DNA from: UBA5070 sp035604215
GTDB lineage: Bacteria; Fibrobacterota; Fibrobacteria; UBA5070
Assembly: GCA_035604215.1 (NCBI GenBank)
Contig: DATNIW010000104.1
Coordinates: 1 to 60,261, forward strand
DNA length: 60,261 nucleotides
Reading direction: 5' to 3'
In this document: positions 33,801-42,000 of the stretch, piece after piece
How positions within the stretch are numbered: the first letter of the stretch is position 1
Layout of the letters: the number at the start of each line of letters is the position of its first letter
Program-made: the position numbers and the translations under genes
The notes under the pieces: model-generated
Databases searched by the model: none
What the model was told of the DNA's origin: nothing
What the model saw: only the letters and a program-made list of their open reading frames with translations

Positions 33801-34975
33801 TGTCCACCCACCGCGATTGGGAGCGCACGCTCAAGGAAACATCCTTCGATCTTCCCGAGGATCGTTGGCTGCGCCTGGAAAACGACATGCGCGGCTGGCT
33901 CGCCGGAGAGGCCCGGGTCGCGAAGGCACCGCGCCCCGGATGGGAGCGTTTCCTGGAAGGTTTCCGCGGATGGCACCTGGGATTGGCGGGTGCGGCCGCC
34001 GCTTGCGCCATCGGCTTGGGTGCCTGGATCTGGGCCGCGGCTCCCTCCCGGGAAGATCGCCTGTCCTGGTCCACCGGCCAGGTCCTGGACACCCGGGGCA
34101 GGGCGGATTGGAACTGGGTGGACGAGAGTTGCCGCATCGAGGCGAACGACGCGCGGCTGCTCTTGTCCTACCGCACCGACAGCTCGGTGGGGATCCGGAT
34201 CGAGCGCGGAGAAGCCACCTTCCATGTGCGGCACCGCCGCCCCGGCGACTCGTTCGCGGTGGAAGTGGGGGACTGCAAGGTCCATGTGGTCGGGACCGTG
34301 TTCACCGTGGGAGTGGATTCCCTGAAACCCTGGGTGGCCGTCCAGGAAGGCAGGATCCGGCTGGAGGGTTCCCGCGACCAGCGGTTCGTGGGCGCCGGTC
34401 GGAAATCGACTTGCAGCGATGGCGGTTTCGCGGAGACGTCCCGGGACCCCCAGGCGGCGGTGCCGTCGGGAAAGCCGGATGCAGCGGCGGTTGGGCGACC
34501 CCTGGTTCCCGCCGTTTCGGCCCAGCCGGCCGCCACGCCGAGCGCGATCGATTCGGTGGCCGTGCCTTCCTGCCAGGAGGGGTCGAACTGCGTGAGGACC
34601 CTGTCCGAATTCGTCTATCGCCACCCCAAGCATCCGGCCACTGCCAGTGTCGCCATGCGGTGGGCGCGACTGGCGGCCAGGGAAGGCGACGCCCGGGATG
34701 CGCTCGTGGCCTACGGCTTCGCTTCCGCTTCGCCCGCCCTGGCCGATCCATCCCGATTGGAATCGCTTCGCTTGCGCGCCGAGGGCCTGTCGCAGGAAAA
34801 AGCCGTCGCCGATTCCCTGGATGGATGGATTCCTCGTCTCGCCGAAGGCTCCGCCACCTGGCACGCCGCCTGGATGCTCCGGGAGGAGGTCGCTCGACGC
34901 CTGGGAGACGCGGGTTCGATGGCCAAGGCGCGAAAGGCCTTGCACGAACCGGTCACGGCCGAAAGCGGACCGTGA
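33800..34975 (+). CDS. FecR-domain anti-sigma factor
   Basis: A 391-residue anti-sigma factor. The N-terminal cytoplasmic part (about 1-55) should bind the sigma factor, then one membrane helix (about 58-76, LGLAGAAAACAIGLGAWIWA) and the periplasmic FecR domain with SVGIRIERGEATFHVRHR and VHVVGTVFTV. After a Pro/Ala linker, the C-terminal 120 residues form TPR-like helices (LSEFVYRHPKHPATASVAMR). In FecR systems a TonB-dependent receptor gives the signal; none is in the window, so the inducer is unknown. Confidence 0.9.
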   Translation: MSTHRDWERTLKETSFDLPEDRWLRLENDMRGWLAGEARVAKAPRPGWERFLEGFRGWHLGLAGAAAACAIGLGAWIWAAAPSREDRLSWSTGQVLDTRGRADWNWVDESCRIEANDARLLLSYRTDSSVGIRIERGEATFHVRHRRPGDSFAVEVGDCKVHVVGTVFTVGVDSLKPWVAVQEGRIRLEGSRDQRFVGAGRKSTCSDGGFAETSRDPQAAVPSGKPDAAAVGRPLVPAVSAQPAATPSAIDSVAVPSCQEGSNCVRTLSEFVYRHPKHPATASVAMRWARLAAREGDARDALVAYGFASASPALADPSRLESLRLRAEGLSQEKAVADSLDGWIPRLAEGSATWHAAWMLREEVARRLGDAGSMAKARKALHEPVTAESGP

Positions 34976-34994
34976 ACCCGGTTCCGGGGCGGGG

Positions 34995-35627
34995 ATGAAG
35001 ACCTGGGGATTGCTGCTCGTGGCGTGCCTATGGGGGTGCGCCGAGAGGGACAACCCCTACGACCCGGCGAACCTGGTGTCCCGAGCCGTGGACACGGCGG
35101 CCAAACTGCCCGTCCCGGGGGAGGGAATCCGCGTCGTGCTTCCGGATTCGGCCGGAAGGGCCTCGGCCTACTACGGCAACATCCAATCGGCCCTGGCCGA
35201 CCTGAACCCCGGCGACACCCTCTGGGTGCAGGGTGGGATCACCTATCCCACCATGGGGCTGAACCTGTCCCATGGCGGAGCGCGACTTCTGCCGGTGGTG
35301 ATCCGATCCTTCGGGGGGGAGGCGCGGATCCTGGCGCGATCCACCGTGCCCAACTGCCTGATCATCAGCCAGGGTTGGGCGAAGATCACGGGTTTCGCCT
35401 TCGTGGGGGCCACCGGCCCCGCCGTGCGCACCGTCGGAGACAGCACGATCACGGGAGATGTCTGGATCGATTCATCCCGCATCGACAGCAGCTACACCGC
35501 ACTGGACCTCCGCAACCTCGCGGGTACGGCGCATCTCCTGGACCTTTCGATGACCGCGGATTCCCTGGTGCCGCCGGTCTATTTCCAGAACGTCTCCGCA
35601 TTGGACACTTCCCAGATTCGCTGGTGA
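34995..35627 (+). CDS. Beta-helix lipoprotein
   Basis: A 210-residue lipoprotein: lipobox LWGC, followed immediately by AERDNPYDPANL, a motif seen at the N-terminus of many Fibrobacter lipoproteins. The rest has repeated beta strands (IQSALADLNPGDTLWVQGG, VIRSFGGEARILARS, NCLIISQGWAKITGFAFVGA) in the pattern of a right-handed beta-helix (DUF1565/pectate-lyase-like). A GGGGCGGGG run precedes the ATG. Last gene of the ECF-FecR cluster; may be its regulated output. Confidence 0.7.
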   Translation: MKTWGLLLVACLWGCAERDNPYDPANLVSRAVDTAAKLPVPGEGIRVVLPDSAGRASAYYGNIQSALADLNPGDTLWVQGGITYPTMGLNLSHGGARLLPVVIRSFGGEARILARSTVPNCLIISQGWAKITGFAFVGATGPAVRTVGDSTITGDVWIDSSRIDSSYTALDLRNLAGTAHLLDLSMTADSLVPPVYFQNVSALDTSQIRW

Positions 35628-35663
35628 GGCAGGTTTCCGTGCGGAGCCGTACCGCCTCGCTTG

Positions 35664-35671
35664 TAACTTTG
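35664..35671 (+). promoter_or_regulatory. Candidate -10/-7 box of mnmG
   Basis: TAACTTTG, an exact match to TAnnTTTG, ends 9 nt before the mnmG ATG. No Shine-Dalgarno sequence. Confidence 0.5.
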
Positions 35672-35680
35672 CCAGCCTCC

Positions 35681-37519
35681 ATGGACATCGACATCCTTGT
35701 CATCGGCGGCGGCCACGCGGGCATAGAAGCGGCTTCGGCCGCGGCGCGCATGGGATGTTCCGTGGTCCTGGCCACGCAGGATCTGTCGGCCATCGGACGC
35801 ATGAGCTGCAACCCCGCCATCGGGGGGGTGGCCAAGGGCCAGTTGGTCAGGGAAATCGACGCCCTGGGAGGCCTGATGGGCCGCGCCGCCGACGTGAACG
35901 GCATCCATTTCCGCATGCTGAACTCCAGCCGGGGCGCGGCGGTGTGGGGCCCCCGCGCCCAGCAGGACATGGACGCCTACTCCCGCTGGATGCGCGACGC
36001 GTTGGAGCGGCACCCGGGGATCTCGCTCCTGGAATGCGAGGTGGTGGACTTGGATCCCGTGGACGGCGCATTCCGTCTGCGGTTGTCGGATGGACGGATC
36101 CTGACGGCCGCCAAGGTCGTGGCCACCACGGGGACCTTCGCGCGGGGAAGGCTTTTCCGGGGCGAGGAGGCCTGGGACGGCGGCCGGGTGGGCGAAGCCC
36201 CCTCCAAGGGACTCTCCGATTCGCTCCGACGCCTGGGTCTGGCACTCCGACGCCTGAAGACGGGCACGCCTCCGCGGCTCCGGCGTGATTCCATCGACTG
36301 GTCGCTGGCCGAACCCCAGGAGGGCGACGTCCGGCCCTGGCCCTTCTCCATTTTGACGGATTCCGTCCAAAATCGGATCCGGTGCCACATCGTGCGCACC
36401 GGTCCGCCCACGCACGACCGGCTGCGGGAGGGGTTTGCGCGAAGCCCCCTGTTCAACGGAGCCATCTCCGGAACGGGGCCGCGGTACTGCCCCTCCATCG
36501 AGGACAAGGTCGCGCGCTTCCCTGAACGCGACGGCCACCAGCTCTTCCTGGAGCCCGAGGGCCTGGAGAACGACCGCATCTACGTCAACGGCTTCTCCAG
36601 TTCGCTCCCTTCGGACGTCCAGGACGCGGCCCTGCGGACGATTCCCGCCCTGGCCGGATGCGAGGTGATCCGCTACGGGTACGCGGTGGAGTACGACGCC
36701 GTGGACGGAACCGCGCTCCACCCCACGCTCGAGGTGCGCGGGATACCCGGCCTCTACCTGGCCGGTCAGACCTGCGGGACCTCGGGCTACGAGGAGGCGG
36801 CGGCCCAGGGATTGGTGGCGGGCGCCAACGCGGCGCTGTCGATTTCCGGCAAGGATCCCTTCGTTCCCGAGCGGACCTCCAGCTACATCGGTGTCCTGGT
36901 CGACGACCTGACCAGCATCCCCCTGGTCGAGCCCTACCGGCTGTTCACCTCGAGGGCGGAGTACCGGCTGCATCTCCGCCACGACAACGCCGAAGCGAGG
37001 TTGACCCCCCTGGGACGCGAACTGGGGCTGGTGGACGACCTCCGCTGGGAGCGGCTCGTGGAGCGGGCGCGCGCCTGCGAGGGACTCCGCGCCGGGTTGG
37101 CCGCCCGCAAGCTGGAGCCCGACCGCCTCCGCGGTTTCCTGGAGTCTCGCGGGGAGTCCGTGCCGGAATCCGTCGTTCGGGCGGAGGCCATCGCCAGGCG
37201 CCCCCGCGTGGAGCTGGAGGACCTGGTCGCGGAGCTGGAGTTCCCCGACCTCCCCGACCGCATGGGCATCCTGGAAGTGGAGAGCGGTCTGCGCTACGAG
37301 GGCTTCTTCCTGCGCGAAGAAAGGGACATCGAGAGGGTGCGACGCCTGGGATCGAAGCCGTTTCCCGCCGATCTGGATTGGTCTTCGCTGGAGGGCGTCT
37401 CCATCGAGGCTCGGCAGGCATTGGCCAAGGAACGCCCGCTGACCTTGGCCCGCGCCGCGAAGCTGCCCGGCGTGCGTCCCGCGGATGTCGCCGTGCTGAT
37501 GATGCGGATCCATTCCTAG
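35681..37519 (+). CDS. mnmG: tRNA uridine-5-carboxymethylaminomethyl modification enzyme MnmG
   Basis: A 612-residue FAD enzyme that, with MnmE, modifies U34 of tRNAs. The Rossmann opening is DILVIGGGHAGIEAASAAAR. Family motifs are SCNPAIGGVAKGQLVREIDA, AVWGPRAQQDMDAY, LKTGTPPRL and AGQTCGTSGYEEAAAQG. The C-terminal helical part (ARAAKLPGVRPADVAVLMMR) is complete. Start at 35681; a leaderless mRNA is suggested by the TAACTTTG box. mnmE is not in the window. Confidence 0.97.
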   Translation: MDIDILVIGGGHAGIEAASAAARMGCSVVLATQDLSAIGRMSCNPAIGGVAKGQLVREIDALGGLMGRAADVNGIHFRMLNSSRGAAVWGPRAQQDMDAYSRWMRDALERHPGISLLECEVVDLDPVDGAFRLRLSDGRILTAAKVVATTGTFARGRLFRGEEAWDGGRVGEAPSKGLSDSLRRLGLALRRLKTGTPPRLRRDSIDWSLAEPQEGDVRPWPFSILTDSVQNRIRCHIVRTGPPTHDRLREGFARSPLFNGAISGTGPRYCPSIEDKVARFPERDGHQLFLEPEGLENDRIYVNGFSSSLPSDVQDAALRTIPALAGCEVIRYGYAVEYDAVDGTALHPTLEVRGIPGLYLAGQTCGTSGYEEAAAQGLVAGANAALSISGKDPFVPERTSSYIGVLVDDLTSIPLVEPYRLFTSRAEYRLHLRHDNAEARLTPLGRELGLVDDLRWERLVERARACEGLRAGLAARKLEPDRLRGFLESRGESVPESVVRAEAIARRPRVELEDLVAELEFPDLPDRMGILEVESGLRYEGFFLREERDIERVRRLGSKPFPADLDWSSLEGVSIEARQALAKERPLTLARAAKLPGVRPADVAVLMMRIHS

Positions 37520-37532
37520 GTTCTCCGGCACC

Positions 37533-38687
37533 ATGCTCCGGGAATTGCCTCCCGTGCCGCGCCGGATCGCGTGGCTCCACTTCCTGAACGACCTGAGCCT
37601 GGATTTCCTCACGCCGCTGCTGCCCGCCGGAGTTGGGGTGGCGTGGATCGGAATCATGGAAGGTCTGGCGGACGCCACGGGCCAACTCCTGAAGGTCGCG
37701 TCGGGGAGGCGTTCCGACGCCACGGGCCGAAGGGTCCTCTGGGTCGGTTCCGGGTATGCGGCCAACGCGTTCGCGCGGCCATTGGCCGCCGTCGGTCTGG
37801 CGCTGGGCTGGCCGTTGTGGGTGGTGGTTTGTCGGATCGGCGACCGGGTGGGCAAGGGTTTGCGCGGTTCGGCCACCGACGCCTTGGTGGCCGATTGGAC
37901 CGAGGGCCGGATCAGGGAGCAGGCCTTCAACGCGATGCGCGTGCTGGACAACCTGGGCGCCACCGTCGGCGCGCTGCTGGCCGCCCTGGTGGCTTGGCTC
38001 GCGCCCGCCAGGATTCCATGGGCGGTGGGCTTGCTGGTGGTTCCCGCGCTTTGGGTGGCGTGGCTGTGCCGGGGTCTGCGCGACGCGCCGGTGATCGAAA
38101 TGGACAGGTCGAAGGCCGCTGCCCCGCCGACTCCAGGCTGGTGGCCGCGTTCGAGGGCATTGCAGATGCCGCTCCTGGCGCTCGCTCTCTCCTCCGCGGG
38201 CACGAAGTTGAGTCCACTCCTGGTTCTCTTGCCCGCGGTCGGGTTGTCCGCCGGTTCCATCCACCGCGCCCCGCTTTGGGCGCTCTGCCTCGGATGGGCC
38301 GCGTTGGGGTTGGTCCAGACCCTGGCGGCGACGGCGGCCGGTCCACTGCTTTCCCGACTGGGAGCGGCATGGCTTCTGCGGGTCGGATGGATCTTGGGGG
38401 CGGTGGCCTTCGCGGGTTTGGCCTGGGGCCACGGGGCCTGGTTGTGGTTGGCGGCACTCGGATGGGGCACTCTGTCGGGCGCGACCGAGGGGGCCGAAAA
38501 GGCGCTGCTGGCCGAACTCGCCCCGGCGAGCGAGCGAGCGCTGTCCTTTGGTGCCTTGGCACTTGTCTCCGCCCTGGGCGCTCTTGCCGGCAGCGGTCTT
38601 TGTGGTTTGGGCCTGGATCGGTGGGGAGCGGAGATTTTTTCGGTTCCCGCTCTATTGCTGATAATAGGATCTATAACTATTGTGTAA
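37533..38687 (+). CDS. MFS transporter
   Basis: A 384-residue membrane protein with about 10-12 helices. MFS features are FLNDLSLDFLTPLLPAGVGV (helix 1, motif D-like) and the loop GRRSDATGRRVLWVG, matching the conserved 'G-x-x-x-D-x-x-G-R-R'. VCRIGDRVGKGLRGSATDAL resembles the YnfM/'MFS_1' group with GKG. Substrate unknown. It starts 13 bp after mnmG, and the last codons enter an A/T-rich stretch unlike the rest of the gene, so the 3' end may border a junction. Confidence 0.85.
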   Translation: MLRELPPVPRRIAWLHFLNDLSLDFLTPLLPAGVGVAWIGIMEGLADATGQLLKVASGRRSDATGRRVLWVGSGYAANAFARPLAAVGLALGWPLWVVVCRIGDRVGKGLRGSATDALVADWTEGRIREQAFNAMRVLDNLGATVGALLAALVAWLAPARIPWAVGLLVVPALWVAWLCRGLRDAPVIEMDRSKAAAPPTPGWWPRSRALQMPLLALALSSAGTKLSPLLVLLPAVGLSAGSIHRAPLWALCLGWAALGLVQTLAATAAGPLLSRLGAAWLLRVGWILGAVAFAGLAWGHGAWLWLAALGWGTLSGATEGAEKALLAELAPASERALSFGALALVSALGALAGSGLCGLGLDRWGAEIFSVPALLLIIGSITIV

Positions 38688-39000
38688 AACTGTATCGATT
38701 CTCCGTTTCCGTTTTGGCCATATTCAAACGGATCCCTGCCGCAGGTTCTCCGGCAAGAAGTTTTCTCTGGATTCCCGAGCAAATGGCATTTGGACGTTTG
38801 GAGCGTATCGGACTTGAATCCGAGTCCGAAAAGACGTTAAATTTTTGGGTGATTGCTCAGCCAAGGATGTTCCCCGCCTGCCCTGGAGGCCGTGTACTCG
38901 CGGTGCGAACGTGTTTTCCACCAATGCTCTGCGCGAGGCCCCTGCGAATTTGATGCGTGGTACTTTCCAGGTATCGTTGCTCCCACGAAGGATTATCCAA
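38688..39000. other. Intergenic region, locally A/T-rich, no gene
   Basis: 313 bp without a credible ORF. From about 38,630 to 38,870 it is clearly A/T-richer than the rest of the window (for example ATAATAGGATCTATAACTAT). A TAAATTTT box at 38838-38845 could be the -10/-7 box for the giant surface protein, leaving a leader of about 155 nt. AAGGA at 38988-38992 is its ribosome site. Confidence 0.5.
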
Positions 39001-42000
39001 ATGTCGCCAAACAGAGATCCGATCAGCCGGGGGGGAATCATCCCAGTTCTCCTGTTCTCTGGGGTTGCCAGTTTCTGTTGGGGGGCGACAAGCGTTGACC
39101 TGAGCCAGTTCACGCCAGCGAACAGCATCATCGGCTATTCCGTGTACACGTCGGACTCGATCAACCTCCCCAACCAGTCCGGACTCGCCGACGGAGGACT
39201 GTTCGGTTCCGGGGGAGGGATCATCCTTGGTTCCGGGATGAAACTCCGCGCGCCATATGTCGGAGCGGGGCACAATCTGTCCATCGGTCCGAACGTCAGC
39301 GACAGCTTCAACCTGCCGAAGACGGATGTGGGGAACAATCTGTACCTGGGGAGCTCGACGTTGTCGGACTCGCTGATCCAGGTGGGAGACACCCTCTCCT
39401 TCGGGGGACAGCCCATCGTTCTTTCCGGCGCATCCACCTCCGCGGGCACCTTCGCCAACATGGTCGCCGGCGACGCAGTGACGAACCAGATCCACACCTC
39501 GAACATGGGGCCTCCGCTCCAGGTGGCCAACACCTCGCTGCCGGGGTACACGATCGCCGGGTACGCTCCTCCGACGACCCCGCCGAACCTGGACCTCTCC
39601 GGACCTGCGACCACGACCAACCCCGTGGCGACCTTCCTGTCGCCGACCTCCACCACGGCGTACTACTGGAACTGTTCGACCGCGGGACTGCCTGCGGGTT
39701 CCTGCCATGGTGACACATTGCTTCCCGGCTACTACGGAGACCTGAACGTCACCGGGAACCAACAAGCCATTCTTCTGACGGAAGGGTTCTACTCCTTCAC
39801 ATCCATCGAACTCAGCGGTGGGAACGCGATCATCGCCGCCCAGCCCACGGGTGGGCGTACGGTGGTCTACGCCTCGGGCAACGTGACGGCCAGTTCCTCC
39901 CACGCCTTCATCGGCCCCGATGGTGGTCGTCTGGCCACCGCCTTCGGGAGCGGGCCGGGCCAGTTCCTGGGCGGCACGATGATGCTGGCCAGCGGAGGAA
40001 ACATCGTGATCCCCAGCGACAACCGCATCTGGGCCACCATTTCCGCGCCCAAGGGCGACGTCCACCTTTCCAGCCAGGTCACACTGTTCGGACAATTGTT
40101 CGCGAAACGGCTGTTCGGCGACAACAACATCGATTTCGGCGCCGGAGCCTTCATCCCCTTCCGGGGTCTGGTGCCCACGCTCATCGGTCTCACCAACTTC
40201 ACCGTCAAGTCCAAGACGGACACCTCCTGCCACGACGCGACCGGCAAGCCCTGCCGGGACACCACCCTCACCGTGTCCATGCCCAACACCACGGCCTATC
40301 CGGTGATCTTCGAATGGTTCACGGTGGCGATGCCCGCAGGGATCGGCCACGCCGGACCGGGTCTGAATTTCAAGGTGGACAGCGGCTGGGACACGATCCA
40401 GCCCCAAGGACTCACCGCACCCGTCACTGTTCGCATCTACAACGACTCGTCCTACGCGCCGCCGGAAAGCCTGTGGGTGGTCCTGACCAACGCCACGGCG
40501 GCCGGTTTCGCCAACAAGAGCGGCGTCCTGGACACCACATTGAGGGCCGACACCGTGGTGGGGGTGATCGTCAACGACAACCAGCCCCCCCTGATCCGCA
40601 TCCAGAGAGCCTCCCCGCGCGACTCCTTCCCCGAGGGGAATTCGGTCACGAGGCCGGAAGCCTTCACGGTGACCTTGCTGGACCCGGTCACGGGGCTTCC
40701 CCTCACCTCCAGGCTGGCGCCCCAACTGCCCGTCCTGTTCGAATGGGGAACTTCGGACGGGACGGCCACGGTGGCGAACAACGACTATCTCCCGGTGTCG
40801 GGTCGGTGGGACACCATCGCCGCCAACGCGGTGTCCACGACGGTTTCCGTCCAAGTCGTGGGAGACACCGTCTACGAGCCCGACGAATGGTTCCTGGTCC
40901 ACATCGACTCCCTGGTGCACGCGATCAAGACCAGCGCGAACGGACACCGGAGCCTGCTCTCCGACACGGGCTGGATCACCAACGACGACGTTCCCCCCGT
41001 CTGGATCTCGGGCGACACCGTCCAGCAGCCCGCCAGCGGATTCGTGAACGCCCGCTTTCCCGTCCACCTCGCGGGCCCGAGCAAGGTGGCGACCTCCTTC
41101 GTCTGGCGCACCGCCCCGGGAACGGCGGTGCCCGGCCTGAACTACACGGCCGTCGACTCCACCGTCGTGGTTCTTCCTCCGGGCACCACCGACACCGCGT
41201 TGGTTGTGCGGGTCCTGGCGGACTCGCTGGCCGGCGAGGGCGTGCAGACGTTCCAGGTGGTCCTTTCCCACCTGAGCGGGCTCACCTTCGGGAACGGAAA
41301 CGCGACGGGAACCATCCTCCCCGCGCACGGGTCGCTCTCCCTGGCCTTGGATTCGGTGGGACGCGTGGTGGAATCCGACACCACGGTCCATTTCCATCTG
41401 AGCCTGGACTGGTATCCGGCGGACACCGTGCGGGTGGTGTTCCACACCGTCTCGCTCGGGGCGCATCCGGGCGAGCAGTATCGCGACACCACCGGCGTCC
41501 TGCTCTTCCTGCCCGGACAGCGGCTGGATTCCATCCCCGTGTCCATCTTCCAGGACACGGTGTGGGAACCCGACCTCTCCTTCGAGTTGCGCCTGGATTC
41601 CGTGGTTTCCCGCATCCCCCTGGTGACGGATTCTGTTGGGCTGGCCACGCTGACGGACGGAGGCCCGATCCCCACGGTCCAGTTCACCACCCGCGACACG
41701 GCCCTCTACGAGCACAAGGCCGGCACCGTCCAGGTCCAGGTGGCGCTCTCGCGCCCCTCCGGCGTCGCCCTCTCCACCCTGATTCCGGTGCTTCCGGCCA
41801 GCACCGCGGCCCTCGGGACCAATTTCACCTTCTCGAAGCTCGCGGGCGACACGCTGACATTCCCGGCCCGTTCCGAGACCGGCCTGTTCGCGGTGGTGGT
41901 GATCCCCAACGGGGTCCTGGGTCCCGACCGCGAGGTGGTCCTGGGCCTCTCCCCCTTCGCTCCGCTGGGCAAGGGCGCGGATTCCGTGTGGACCCTGACC

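Noticed and set aside
35579..38782. 1,067-codon open frame antisense to mnmG and the MFS gene
   Set aside because: Spans two unmistakable sense genes and carries no recognisable motif.
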